Assembly (NCBI GenBank): GCA_002316015.1
Contig: DCCS01000020.1
Location: forward strand, 1 to 22,881
Source of the DNA: Prevotellaceae bacterium UBA1075
GTDB lineage: Bacteria > Bacteroidota > Bacteroidia > Bacteroidales > Bacteroidaceae
DNA length: 22,881 nucleotides
Direction of reading: 5' to 3'
Shown: in pieces, positions 1 through 7,620 of the stretch
How positions within the stretch are numbered: position 1 is the first letter of the stretch
How the letters are laid out: the number at the start of each line of letters is the position of its first letter
The notes under the pieces: model-generated
What the model was told of the DNA's origin: nothing
Databases searched by the model: none
Seen by the model: the letters and a program-made list of their open reading frames with translations, nothing else
Translations under genes and position numbers: made by a program

Positions 1-84
1 GTTTCCATATCATCTGCCCTGCTGAGCCATGTAGTACTTGCATCGGTGTCCCATCATGCAGGGGGAACGCGCAGGGCGCAACGT
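1..84. other. Left-edge sequence without a recognisable gene
   Basis: This stretch lies beyond the terminator of RNase G. Short open frames exist but have no recognisable product and no convincing start context. It may belong to a neighbouring region outside the window. Confidence 0.4.
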
Positions 85-139
85 GTGGAAAAAAGAAAGG
101 GAGAGGAGGAATGCCCTTCGGCGGGCTTCCTTCTCTCCC
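85..139 (-). terminator. Rho-independent terminator after RNase G
   Basis: An inverted repeat pairs 99-116 with 123-139: 17 base pairs, one G-U wobble and one bulged base, around the loop TTCGGC. On the minus strand the stem is followed by a T-rich run (TTTCTTTTTT, about 89-98). It lies about 50 nt beyond the RNase G stop codon, where the end of that transcript is expected. Confidence 0.85.
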
Positions 140-188
140 CTGTTGTTCTGTCGGTGTGTGGGGATAGATTCTTGTCCCCTTTCTGTCC

Positions 189-1763
189 TTATCGGATCTC
201 CACTTCCTCCTTCATGTCAATCTCCTGTCCCTGTGCGTCATAGAACTCATATTGCAGGAAGGCCAGTTTCTGGCTTGGGATTACCTTTACGCCGAAGCCA
301 TACTTCCATTGCCATCGCTTCTTGATGGAGAACAGTCCCTGGTTGAGGTAGGCTGCCACATAGGGATGCACATGCAGGGTGAAGTTCTTGATGCCCAACT
401 TGTAGTAGAGCAACTCTATCTTCCCTTCGAGCACCTTGTCAAAGAGGAAACTGCTCTTGATGGTGCCTGTGCCGTGGCAGGTGGGGCATGCCTCGTCCAC
501 CTTCACGTCCATCACGGGTCGCACGCGCTGGCGCGTAATCTGCATGAGTCCGAACTTGGAGAGTGGCAGGATGTTGTGGCGGGCACGGTCTCGCTTCATG
601 TTCTCGCACATGTGCTCGTAGAGTTTCTGGCGGTCCTCGGCCAGTTTCATGTCGATGAAGTCCACCACGATGATGCCTCCCATGTCGCGCAGGCGCAACT
701 GTCTTGCCAACTCGTCGGCGGCCCCCAGGTTCACGTCAAGCGCGTTGGCCTCCTGCCCGTCCTTGTTGCGCGTGCGGTTTCCGCTGTTCACGTCCACCAC
801 ATGCAGGGCCTCGGTGTGCTCGATGATGAGATAAGCACCGTGTTTGTAGGAGACGGTGCGGCCGAAGCCCGACTTTATCTGCCGTGTGATGTCGAAGTTG
901 TCAAAGATGGGCAGCTTGCCCCGGTAGAGCTTGACGATGCCGGCCTTCTCCGGCGCGATGATGGAGACATAGCCCTTGACCTCGTTGAAGACCTCCTCGT
1001 TGTTGACGTAGATGTTCTCGTAGCTGGGGTTAAAGAGGTCGCGCAGCATGCCCACCGTGCGGCTCGTCTCCTCGTAGACGAGTGCGGGGAGTTTGGTGGC
1101 CTTCTGTGCGTTGCGCAGGGTCTGTTCCCATCTGCCGGCCAACACCTTCATTTCCGCGTCCAGTTCGGCCACGCGCTTTCCCTCGGCCACGGTGCGCACG
1201 ATGACGCCGCAGTTGCGTGGCTTGATGCTCTGTATGGTCTGCTTGAGCCTTGCCCGTTCCTCCGCGCTCTTGATTTTTGTGGAGACGGACACTTTGTTGT
1301 CAAACGGGACGAGTACCAGGAACCGTCCGGGGAAGGTAATCTCACAGGTGAGCCTGGGCCCCTTGGTGCTGATGGGTTCCTTGACTATCTGCACCAGCAG
1401 TTCCTGTCCCTGCTTGAGCACATTCTGCACGCTGCCGTTCTTCTCCAGTTCGGGCTGGAAGGTGGCCTTGGCATGCGGGTAGAGGTTCTTCTTGTCGTTG
1501 AGTACCTGTTTGAGGTACTTGGCGTAGGAGTTGAATTGTGTACCGAGATCCAGATAATGCAGAAAGGCGTCCCTCTCGTGCCCCACGCTTACAAAGCACG
1601 CGTTGAGCCCCGGCATGAGTTTGTGTACTTTTGCCAGGTAGATGTTGCCCACAGAGAACGAGGCCGACTGCCCCTCCTCCTGGTACTCCACAAGCCGCTT
1701 GTCCTCGGTGAGCGCTATGGAGATTTTCTTGGGCTGTACATTGATGTAGAGTTCGCTTGTCAT
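189..1763 (-). CDS. rng: Ribonuclease G/E family endoribonuclease
   Basis: This is a single-strand-specific endoribonuclease of the RNase E/G family, 524 residues, close to RNase G size and without the long C-terminal scaffold of RNase E. An S1-like RNA-binding region occupies about residues 38-130. The catalytic core carries the two metal-binding aspartates in HVVDVNSG (D324) and IVVDFIDM (D368), and the zinc-link motif CPTCHGTG (C426, C429) follows. The family processes rRNA and starts mRNA decay in the cytoplasm. The start was placed at the Met before TSELYINVQ, where homology should begin; an in-frame Met 18 codons upstream (1817) falls inside the terminator stem and is unlikely. The gene lies downstream of the small basic protein on the same strand. 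The only visible promoter is beyond the intervening terminator, so expression probably depends on read-through. Confidence 0.95.
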   Translation of the reverse strand: MTSELYINVQPKKISIALTEDKRLVEYQEEGQSASFSVGNIYLAKVHKLMPGLNACFVSVGHERDAFLHYLDLGTQFNSYAKYLKQVLNDKKNLYPHAKATFQPELEKNGSVQNVLKQGQELLVQIVKEPISTKGPRLTCEITFPGRFLVLVPFDNKVSVSTKIKSAEERARLKQTIQSIKPRNCGVIVRTVAEGKRVAELDAEMKVLAGRWEQTLRNAQKATKLPALVYEETSRTVGMLRDLFNPSYENIYVNNEEVFNEVKGYVSIIAPEKAGIVKLYRGKLPIFDNFDITRQIKSGFGRTVSYKHGAYLIIEHTEALHVVDVNSGNRTRNKDGQEANALDVNLGAADELARQLRLRDMGGIIVVDFIDMKLAEDRQKLYEHMCENMKRDRARHNILPLSKFGLMQITRQRVRPVMDVKVDEACPTCHGTGTIKSSFLFDKVLEGKIELLYYKLGIKNFTLHVHPYVAAYLNQGLFSIKKRWQWKYGFGVKVIPSQKLAFLQYEFYDAQGQEIDMKEEVEIR

Positions 1764-1781
1764 AGTCTGGTTGTCTTGTCT

Positions 1782-1821
1782 AAAAAAAGACTCGGTGACA
1801 GAGCAATACGCTGTCACCGAG
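1782..1821 (-). terminator. Hairpin terminator/attenuator between the small basic protein and RNase G
   Basis: A perfect 11-bp inverted repeat (CTCGGTGACAG at 1791-1801, CTGTCACCGAG at 1811-1821) encloses a 9-nt loop. On the minus strand it is followed directly by TCTTTTTTTAG, a classic intrinsic terminator. The T-run ends only about 18 nt before the RNase G start codon. No TAnnTTTG motif lies between the hairpin and that gene. On the plus strand the hairpin is followed by a shorter CTGTTTTTC. Confidence 0.85.
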
Positions 1822-1839
1822 CTGTTTTTCTGAGAAGGC

Positions 1840-1929
1840 TCACTTGCTCTTGTGTCTGTTCTTTCTCAGTCTCTTCTTGCGCTTGTGCGTGGACATCTTG
1901 TGTCTCTTATGCTTCTTTCCGTTTGGCAT
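1840..1929 (-). CDS. AURKAIP1/COX24-like small basic ribosomal-type protein
   Basis: A 29-residue, extremely basic protein beginning MPNGKKHKRHKM and ending KKRLRKNRHKSK. It resembles the C-terminal domain of mitochondrial AURKAIP1 (mS38)/COX24, a motif also found as free-standing mini-proteins in Bacteroidota. More than half of the residues are Lys, Arg or His, consistent with insertion into rRNA. The start is set by an ATG about 45 nt downstream of the inferred transcription start, in an AT-rich leader. A Bacteroidota-type promoter lies just upstream and a terminator just downstream, so most transcripts probably carry this gene alone. The ribosomal role is inferred from family resemblance and composition. 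Confidence 0.85.
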   Translation of the reverse strand: MPNGKKHKRHKMSTHKRKKRLRKNRHKSK

Positions 1930-1980
1930 AATTATATTGTTTATGGGTTAGTACATTTTTCTTTCTCTGTTCCGAGCGCA

Positions 1981-2011
1981 CAAAATTACTGCTTTTCCGC
2001 CATATGACAAA
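1981..2011 (-). promoter_or_regulatory. Bacteroidota-type promoter of the small basic protein gene
   Basis: Read on the minus strand, TTTG (2008-2011) is followed after 19 nt by TAATTTTG (1981-1988). This is an exact fit to the TTTG / TAnnTTTG promoter of the Bacteroidota primary sigma factor. Transcription would begin near 1974, giving a leader of about 45 nt. Confidence 0.85.
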
Positions 2012-2232
2012 ACTTTCTGTGTGTTTTTGATGTCTGGCGGGGTGTGTGGTCTGGCGGGGGATTGTCCTGTCTTGGCTTGCTTTGCCAGCAAGGGTTCCTG
2101 GTTTGCCGTGTTGTCTGGATGCAGCCCCCGTGTCCCGCATGCTTGTGGCGTGGGGCAGAGAATGGGGGTGCAAGGGCTGGAAATCCCCAAGACGTGCAGG
2201 CGTCGCCTTGCACTTCCCATTGTGTCATGGCT
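2012..2232. other. Intergenic region, no gene recognised
   Basis: This lies between the lipoprotein stop codon and the promoter of the small basic gene. A short imperfect hairpin (GTGCA and GGC pairing with GCC and TGCAC, read on the minus strand near 2200-2218) follows the lipoprotein gene but has no T-run. Overlapping short frames on both strands show no recognisable protein. Confidence 0.4.
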
Positions 2233-3096
2233 TCATTTGGCCAGCCCTTCGGCAGTGTAATACTTGGTTTTGCTCAGGGGCTCAATCTTTCCGAACTGGC
2301 TCCATCCGGCATCTTTCCTGTACTGGTCAATGAAAGCGTCGGGGACATACAGGGTGCAGCCCTTGGACGGCTTGCAGTTCCGGGGCATCGGATAGAATTC
2401 GGTGCTCAGCAGATACACCTTCTTGAACTTCTCGGGTGCGGGGAACATGCCGAACATGCGGTTCTTCACATCGTTGGGGATGGTGAGTTCTTCCACGCCG
2501 GTACACCCGTCGAATGCCCCGTCGTCCAGTTTCTTCATCGTGATGGCCAGGATGATGCGTTTGAGCGATGTGCATCCCTTGAAGGCACCTTCCCTGATCC
2601 ACCATATTTGGTCGCCAAACTCGGCGCTTTCGAGTGACGTGCATCCATTGAAGGCATCCACTCCCACGGTGGAAGCGTTGACCTTGAGTGCCTTGAGTGC
2701 CGAGCATCCCTGGAAAGACCGGTCGTTGATGACGGGCACAAACCCCTGGAAATGCACTTGCTCCAGCGAGGTGCATCCGCTGAAGGCATCCTCTGCGATG
2801 TGGGTCACTTTGGGGCCTATCCACACCTCGCGTATGCTGGTGTTCCCCTGGAACTCTTTCGGTACGATGCTTGTGATCTGGTTGGTAAAGCCCAGCTTGG
2901 CGGCATCCACGGCTTTCTTCTCCGCCCTGTCTTTGGTGGTGTAGAAGTAGATGTCCTTGTCAGCCTTCTTCTCGGCTTTCTTCTGTGTGGTAGCCTCTTG
3001 CCCCTTTTGCCCGGCCTTGTCGCCGCACCCTGCCAGCGGGAGCCCCGTGGCCAGTGCCAGTGCCAGTACCCATGCCTGTGTCTTGATGTGTCTCAT
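2233..3096 (-). CDS. BspA-like leucine-rich-repeat lipoprotein
   Basis: A 287-residue predicted lipoprotein. The N-terminus has a basic start, a hydrophobic stretch and the lipobox LAGC (C24). A charged Lys/Glu/Gln-rich linker (about 27-50) follows. Five LRR_5 (BspA/Treponema type) repeats are visible, each with the core (A/S)F-x-GC-(T/S), starting near residues 104, 127, 148, 171 and 194, so the period is 21-23. A final segment (about 225-270) ends with the CTLYVP-DAFIDQY pattern that usually caps these proteins. Such proteins sit on the cell surface or in the periplasm and are linked to protein or host-surface binding. The ligand cannot be read from the sequence. It appears monocistronic, with a promoter motif about 50 nt upstream. 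Confidence 0.88.
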   Translation of the reverse strand: MRHIKTQAWVLALALATGLPLAGCGDKAGQKGQEATTQKKAEKKADKDIYFYTTKDRAEKKAVDAAKLGFTNQITSIVPKEFQGNTSIREVWIGPKVTHIAEDAFSGCTSLEQVHFQGFVPVINDRSFQGCSALKALKVNASTVGVDAFNGCTSLESAEFGDQIWWIREGAFKGCTSLKRIILAITMKKLDDGAFDGCTGVEELTIPNDVKNRMFGMFPAPEKFKKVYLLSTEFYPMPRNCKPSKGCTLYVPDAFIDQYRKDAGWSQFGKIEPLSKTKYYTAEGLAK

Positions 3097-3144
3097 GTTG
3101 TCCTTGTTGTTGGTTATTGATGAACAATTGTTTGTTTGCCTTTA

Positions 3145-3152
3145 CAAAGTTA
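3145..3152 (-). promoter_or_regulatory. -7 promoter element for the leucine-rich-repeat lipoprotein
   Basis: TAACTTTG on the minus strand matches TAnnTTTG and lies 49 nt before the lipoprotein start. The nearest upstream TTTG is 23 nt away, slightly longer than the usual 19-21, so the -33 element is uncertain. Confidence 0.6.
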
Positions 3153-3217
3153 GCCAAAATAATCTGCTCCATAACCAAAACGCCGGGGTTTTTGCCCTCT
3201 CGAATATAAATAATGAG

Positions 3218-3225
3218 TAACTTTG
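3218..3225 (+). promoter_or_regulatory. -7 promoter element for the ABC-F gene
   Basis: TAACTTTG matches TAnnTTTG. A TTTG lies at 3191-3194, 23 nt upstream, slightly long for the -33 element. It faces away from the lipoprotein promoter 65 bp to the left. It implies an untranslated leader of roughly 140 nt for the ABC-F gene. Confidence 0.6.
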
Positions 3226-3259
3226 CAGACCCTCATCGGCTGTGCGGACGGGATGGTGC

Positions 3260-3282
3260 GCGCACAGGGAACGCCTGTGCGC
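3260..3282 (+). promoter_or_regulatory. Stem-loop in the ABC-F mRNA leader
   Basis: A perfect 9-bp inverted repeat, GCGCACAGG (3260-3268) and CCTGTGCGC (3274-3282), with loop GAACG. It sits about 35 nt into the inferred transcript and 88 nt before the ABC-F start. There is no T-run behind it, so it is not an obvious terminator. A role in leader regulation is possible but unproven. Confidence 0.45.
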
Positions 3283-3369
3283 TGTGCCCCTGGAATTTGT
3301 ACGGGGAAAATAAAAAATGTGTGTGGGGAAGAACGAAAAGGAGAAAAAGAGGAGGAGAAGAGGGAGAGA

Positions 3370-5367
3370 ATGATTTCAATAGACCATTTGAGCGTGGAGT
3401 TTAGCGCGCGTCCGCTGTTCACCGATGTCAGTTATGTCATCAATGACCGGGACCGTATTGCCCTTGTGGGCAAGAACGGGGCTGGGAAGAGCACGATGCT
3501 GAAAGTGATTGCCGGACTGCAGGCTCCCACGGGGGGGACTGTGTCTGTGCCGAGGGATGTCACCGTGGCCTATTTGCCCCAGGTGATGGTGCTTAGTGAC
3601 GGGCACACTGTGCGCGAGGAGGCCGAGAAGGCCTTTGTGGGCATACGCGGCATGGAGCGGCAGATGCAGGAGATGAATGAGCAGCTGGCCAGCCGTACCG
3701 ACTATGAGTCGCCGGAGTACATGGCCTTGGTGGAGCGTTTCAGCCATCTGAGCGACCGCTTCCAGATGATGGGCGGCCTCAATTACCAGGCCGAGCTGGA
3801 GCGCACGCTGCAGGGGCTGGGCTTCAGCCGCGAGGACTTCGACCGTCCCACCAGCGAGTTCAGCGGCGGCTGGCGCATGCGTGTCGAGCTTGCCAAGCTC
3901 TTGCTGGGCCATCCCGACGTGCTTCTGCTTGACGAGCCCACCAACCACCTGGACATCGAGAGCATACAGTGGCTTGAGCAGTTTCTCACCACCCGTGCCG
4001 GGGCCGTGGTGCTTGTGAGCCACGACCGCGCCTTCATCAACAACGTCACCAACCGCACGCTGGAGATTTCCTGCGGGCGCGTGTATGACTACAAGGTGAA
4101 GTACGACGAGTATGTCAACCTGCGTGCCGAGCGCAGGGAGCAGCAGTTGCGTGCCTACGAGAACCAGCAGAAGGAGATTGCCGACATCAAGGCGTTCATC
4201 GAGCGGTTCCGCTACCAGGCCACCAAGGCCATACAGGTGCAGAGCCGCATCAAGCAGCTCGAGCGCATCGTGCCCATCGAGGTGGACGAGGTTGACAACA
4301 GTGCCCTGCGGCTCAAGTTCACCTGCAGCCAGCGCAGCGGGGATTATCCCGTCGTGTGCGAGGATGTGGCCAAGAGTTACCCCGCGCGTAATGCCGGCGA
4401 GGCGGAACATGTAATCTTCCAGGGCGTGAGTCTCACCATCCGCCGTGGCGAGAAGGTGGCCTTTGTGGGACGCAACGGTGAGGGCAAGACCACACTGGTC
4501 AAGTGTATCATGGACTCGGCCGCCCATCCCGAGGGCCATGGCGCGGGTAGCGGGTTCTACACAGGCTCCTTGCGTGTGGGGCACAACGTGCAGATAGGCT
4601 ATTTCGCGCAGAACCAGGCCCAGCTGCTTGACGGCGAGCTCACCGTCTTTGACACCATCGACCGTGTGGCCAAGGGCGACATACGGCTCAAGATAAGGGA
4701 TATCCTGGGTGCCTTCATGTTCGGCGGAGAGGCCGGTGACAAGAAGGTTAAGTTCCTGAGCGGCGGCGAGCGCACCCGCTTGGCCATGATCAAACTGTTG
4801 CTTGAGCCGGTCAATTGCCTTATCCTCGACGAGCCCACCAACCATCTGGACATGCGCTCCAAGGATGTCCTGAAGGCTGCCATACGCGACTTCGACGGTA
4901 CGGTCATCCTCGTGAGCCACGACCGGGACTTCCTGGACGGGCTGGTGAGCAAGGTATATGAGTTCGGGGGCGGCCAGGTGCGCGAGCACCTGGGTGGCAT
5001 CTACGACTTCCTGCGGGCACGCCAGTTGGACTCGCTCTCCTCGCTTAACACCTCTGCCGCGCGCGAGATGCCATCCGCATGCAAGACTGCCGAGGAGGCA
5101 AGGCCGGCCAAGGGGGGCGCGCAAAGTTACGAGGAGCAAAAAGCGCAACAGCGCAGGCAGAAGCGGCTGGAGAAGGCCGTGGCCGAGGCCGAGGCACAAG
5201 TGACGCAGTTGGAATCGGCCGTCAGCATCCTTGAGGCGCGGATGGCAACCCAGGAGGGCAGTGCCGACACCTCCATCTACGACAGGCACGCGCGCCTGAA
5301 AAAGCAGCTTGCCCAGGCCGAGGCCGAATGGGAGAAGGCCGTGGATGAACTGGAGGAGTGCCCTTGA
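3370..5367 (+). CDS. ABC-F family ribosome-associated ATPase
   Basis: A 665-residue soluble protein with two ABC nucleotide-binding domains and no membrane segment. Domain 1 has Walker A GKNGAGKS (34-41), signature SGGW (165-168) and Walker B LLLDEPTNHLD (about 185-195). Domain 2 has GRNGEGKT (367-374), SGGE (464-467) and LILDEPTNHLD. The charged linker (about 250-300) is the part that reaches the P-site tRNA in this family. A C-terminal coiled coil (about 585-665) follows, as in YheS/Uup-like members. ABC-F proteins act at the ribosomal E site to relieve stalling, and some protect against antibiotics; this one cannot be assigned to a resistance class by eye. The start is the ATG after a purine-rich stretch (AGGAGGAGAAGAGGGAGAGA), where the family's first strand begins. 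The frame stays open 49 codons further upstream without recognisable homology. Confidence 0.95.
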   Translation: MISIDHLSVEFSARPLFTDVSYVINDRDRIALVGKNGAGKSTMLKVIAGLQAPTGGTVSVPRDVTVAYLPQVMVLSDGHTVREEAEKAFVGIRGMERQMQEMNEQLASRTDYESPEYMALVERFSHLSDRFQMMGGLNYQAELERTLQGLGFSREDFDRPTSEFSGGWRMRVELAKLLLGHPDVLLLDEPTNHLDIESIQWLEQFLTTRAGAVVLVSHDRAFINNVTNRTLEISCGRVYDYKVKYDEYVNLRAERREQQLRAYENQQKEIADIKAFIERFRYQATKAIQVQSRIKQLERIVPIEVDEVDNSALRLKFTCSQRSGDYPVVCEDVAKSYPARNAGEAEHVIFQGVSLTIRRGEKVAFVGRNGEGKTTLVKCIMDSAAHPEGHGAGSGFYTGSLRVGHNVQIGYFAQNQAQLLDGELTVFDTIDRVAKGDIRLKIRDILGAFMFGGEAGDKKVKFLSGGERTRLAMIKLLLEPVNCLILDEPTNHLDMRSKDVLKAAIRDFDGTVILVSHDRDFLDGLVSKVYEFGGGQVREHLGGIYDFLRARQLDSLSSLNTSAAREMPSACKTAEEARPAKGGAQSYEEQKAQQRRQKRLEKAVAEAEAQVTQLESAVSILEARMATQEGSADTSIYDRHARLKKQLAQAEAEWEKAVDELEECP

Positions 5368-5380
5368 GGCGGCATGTCAC

Positions 5381-5403
5381 GCCCGGCCCGGAAAGGGGCG
5401 GGC
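5381..5403 (+). other. GC-rich hairpin between the ABC-F and peptidase genes
   Basis: GCCCGGCCC (5381-5389) and GGGGCGGGC (5395-5403) pair with one internal mismatch around the loop GGAAA. No T-run follows, so it is probably not a complete terminator. It may stabilise the mRNA end or mark a processing point between two co-directional genes 68 nt apart. Confidence 0.4.
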
Positions 5404-5435
5404 TGTGGAGCAAGGACAAACAAGGAAGAAGACAA

Positions 5436-7499
5436 ATGACAAATACCAAGTATATGAAAACAAGAATGATGTTGCACGCGATGACATTCGCGGCCGTTTG
5501 CGCGTCTTGCCAGACCAACGGAGGGCAAGGGGAGAAGTCGGGTATCGACCTGGCCAACCTGGACAGCACCTACCAGCCGGGCACGGACTTCTACATGTAT
5601 GCCACAGGCGGATGGCAGAAGGCTCATCCCCTGACCGACGAGTACAGCCGTTTTGGCAGTTTCGACGTGCTGCAGGAGAACAACAACAAGCAGCTGCGCT
5701 CGCTCATCGACAGCGTGGCCGCACTCGACAACAAGCAGGGGAGCATCGAGCAGAAGATAGCCGACCTCTACAACTCGGCTATGGATTCCGTGGGCCTGCA
5801 GAAGCATGGCATCGAGGACATCAAGGGTTTCCTGGCCTGCGACGGCTACCGGAAAACCCCCGGGGCCACCTCACAGTGGCTCGCGCAGGTGTGGCCGCGC
5901 ATGGAGCGCCAGGGTGTGGGTGGCCTCTTCGGCTTCTATATAGGAGCCGATGAGAAGGACTCCAAGAACAACATCCTCTCCATCAGCCAGGGCGGACTCA
6001 CCCTGGGGCAGAAGGACTACTATGTGGACGATGACCCGGCGACCGCCAAGATACGCGCGGAGTATGTGAAGTATATTCAAGGGCTGGCCGTCCACGTCGG
6101 GTTCACACGGCAGGACGCGGAGCGCATGGCTGATGACGTGATGCGCATCGAGACCCGCTTGGCCAAGGCCAGCAAAAGCATGACCGAGTTGCGTGACCCC
6201 GAGGCCAACTACCACAAGATGACCTATGCCGCGCTCAAGAGGGATTTTCCGGGCATCCAGTGGGACACTTACTTCAAGAACTTCGGCATCTCTGGCCTCA
6301 AGGAGGTGGTGGTGGGACAGCCACAGGCCATCCATGAGGTGGAACGTGTGCTGGCCGAGGAGAAGCCTGAAGCCCTGCAGAACGTGTATCTGTGGCATGC
6401 CATCGACATGGCCGCCAACTATGCGGACGACGGAAGCCGCAGCATAGCCTTCGCCTTCTGGGGCACAGCCCTGAGCGGGAAGACACAGGACCGGCCACGC
6501 TGGAAGCGTGCGGTGCAGAGTGTGGAGGATTGTCTGGGCGAGGCGTTGGGGCAGCTTTATGTGGCCAAGTATTTCCCGCCCGCAGCCAAGGAGCGCATGG
6601 AGAAACTTGTGGCCAACCTGCAGCAGGCTCTGGGCGAGCGTATCGATGTGCAGGACTGGATGACCCCCGAGACCAAGAAGGTGGCTCACGAGAAGCTGGA
6701 CGCCTTCTATGTGAAGGTGGGTTATCCCAGCAAGTGGACTGACTACAGCACGCTCCAGATTGGGCACCGTTATCTCCAGAACATCCTTGCGTGCCGGGAA
6801 TGGAGCATCAAGGATCAGATTGCCAAGCATCTGGGCAAGCCTGTGGACAGGGACGAGTGGTTTATGACCCCACAGACGGTCAACGCCTACTACAACCCCA
6901 CCACCAACGAGATATGCTTCCCCGCCGGCATCCTGCAGCCTCCTTTCTTCGACATGGATGCCGATGACGCTTTCAACTATGGCGCCATAGGCGTGGTGAT
7001 TGGCCACGAGATGACCCACGGGTTCGATGACCAGGGCTCGAAGTACGACAAGGACGGAAACCTGAAGACCTGGTGGAAGGCCGAGGACACGAAGCGGTTC
7101 GAGGAGCGCATCCAGGTCATGCGCGCCTACCATGACAGCATTGAGGTGCTGCCTGGCCTGCATGCCAACGGGTCGCTCACGCTGGGCGAGAACATGGCCG
7201 ACCATGGTGGCCTGATGGTGGCTTACCAGGCGTTCCAGAACGCGACGGCCAAGAATCCCCTGCCCGACAAGGACGGTTTCACACCTGCCCAGCGCTTCTT
7301 CCTGGCCTATGCCAACGTGTGGGGGCAGAACATCCGCGACGAGGAGATACGCAAGCGCGTGAAGAGTGACCCGCACCAGTTGGGCAAGTGGCGCGTGGAC
7401 GGGCAGTTGCCGCACATTGAAGCCTGGTACGAGGCATTCGGCATTACCGAGAGTGATCCCATGTTCCTGCCCAAGGACAAGCGAGTGAACATCTGGTAA
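5436..7499 (+). CDS. pepO: M13 family (neprilysin/PepO-like) zinc metallopeptidase lipoprotein
   Basis: A 687-residue endopeptidase of the M13 family, which cleaves short peptides. Zinc ligands are in GHEMTHGFDDQG (HEMTH 524-528) and in ENMADHGG (E585, with D589 supporting catalysis). The substrate-binding motif NAYYNPTTNEICFPAGILQPPFF precedes them, and the C-terminus ends in the family-like WYEAFGI...VNIW. The N-terminus is a short hydrophobic signal followed by VCASC (C25), so it is probably a periplasmic or outer-membrane lipoprotein. The start at 5436 follows AAGGAAGAAG. An alternative ATG at 5454 gives a 681-residue product with the same lipobox and cannot be excluded. Homologues in oral Bacteroidales are called PepO. 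No promoter motif is seen between it and the ABC-F gene, so co-transcription is likely. Confidence 0.92.
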   Translation: MTNTKYMKTRMMLHAMTFAAVCASCQTNGGQGEKSGIDLANLDSTYQPGTDFYMYATGGWQKAHPLTDEYSRFGSFDVLQENNNKQLRSLIDSVAALDNKQGSIEQKIADLYNSAMDSVGLQKHGIEDIKGFLACDGYRKTPGATSQWLAQVWPRMERQGVGGLFGFYIGADEKDSKNNILSISQGGLTLGQKDYYVDDDPATAKIRAEYVKYIQGLAVHVGFTRQDAERMADDVMRIETRLAKASKSMTELRDPEANYHKMTYAALKRDFPGIQWDTYFKNFGISGLKEVVVGQPQAIHEVERVLAEEKPEALQNVYLWHAIDMAANYADDGSRSIAFAFWGTALSGKTQDRPRWKRAVQSVEDCLGEALGQLYVAKYFPPAAKERMEKLVANLQQALGERIDVQDWMTPETKKVAHEKLDAFYVKVGYPSKWTDYSTLQIGHRYLQNILACREWSIKDQIAKHLGKPVDRDEWFMTPQTVNAYYNPTTNEICFPAGILQPPFFDMDADDAFNYGAIGVVIGHEMTHGFDDQGSKYDKDGNLKTWWKAEDTKRFEERIQVMRAYHDSIEVLPGLHANGSLTLGENMADHGGLMVAYQAFQNATAKNPLPDKDGFTPAQRFFLAYANVWGQNIRDEEIRKRVKSDPHQLGKWRVDGQLPHIEAWYEAFGITESDPMFLPKDKRVNIW

Positions 7500-7620
7500 G
7501 TTTTGCGGTAGGTACGGCTTTCCGGCCATATGGTTTTGCGAACAGACCCGCAGAGCCGTATGTCCGTACAGCCGTGCTGTCATGCGACCGCAAAACCATC
7601 TTAACGCAAAACCATAAGAA
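7500..7620 (+). promoter_or_regulatory. Structured leader upstream of metA with four copies of a GTTTTGCG-type motif
   Basis: The 121-nt gap before metA has two copies of GTTTTGCG (GTTTTGCGGT at 7500-7509, ATGGTTTTGCG at 7530-7540) and two copies of the complement CGCAAAACCAT (7589-7599 and 7605-7615). Copy 7530-7540 can form a perfect 11-bp stem with either downstream copy. Copy 7500-7509 can form a perfect 10-bp stem with 7587-7596. One nested arrangement and several exclusive ones are therefore possible. In addition TACGGCT (7513-7519) can pair with AGCCGTA (7554-7560). No known SAM riboswitch consensus is apparent, and no TAnnTTTG promoter is visible. Regulatory function is inferred. Confidence 0.55.

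Noticed and set aside
31..39. GTAGTACTT near the left edge, matching part of the 23-bp repeat at the right edge
   Set aside because: Only nine consecutive bases match (GTAGTACTT) and the rest of the unit is absent. Chance is likely.
252..1931. A 559-codon open frame on the plus strand opposite RNase G
   Set aside because: It is the antisense shadow of a GC-rich gene. It shows no domain, is rich in Val, Leu and His as shadows often are, and the opposite strand has clear RNase G motifs.
3223..3369. Upstream 49-codon extension of the ABC-F protein
   Set aside because: The added residues lack family homology, the promoter motif overlaps the first codon, and a purine-rich initiation region precedes the ATG at 3370.
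3376..5289. A 637-codon minus-strand frame opposite the ABC-F gene
   Set aside because: It is antisense to two complete ABC domains, with no start context and no recognisable motif.
7500..7620. A known SAM riboswitch before metA
   Set aside because: The conserved cores I know for SAM-I and SAM-II are not visible. The structure is described instead as an unclassified leader.
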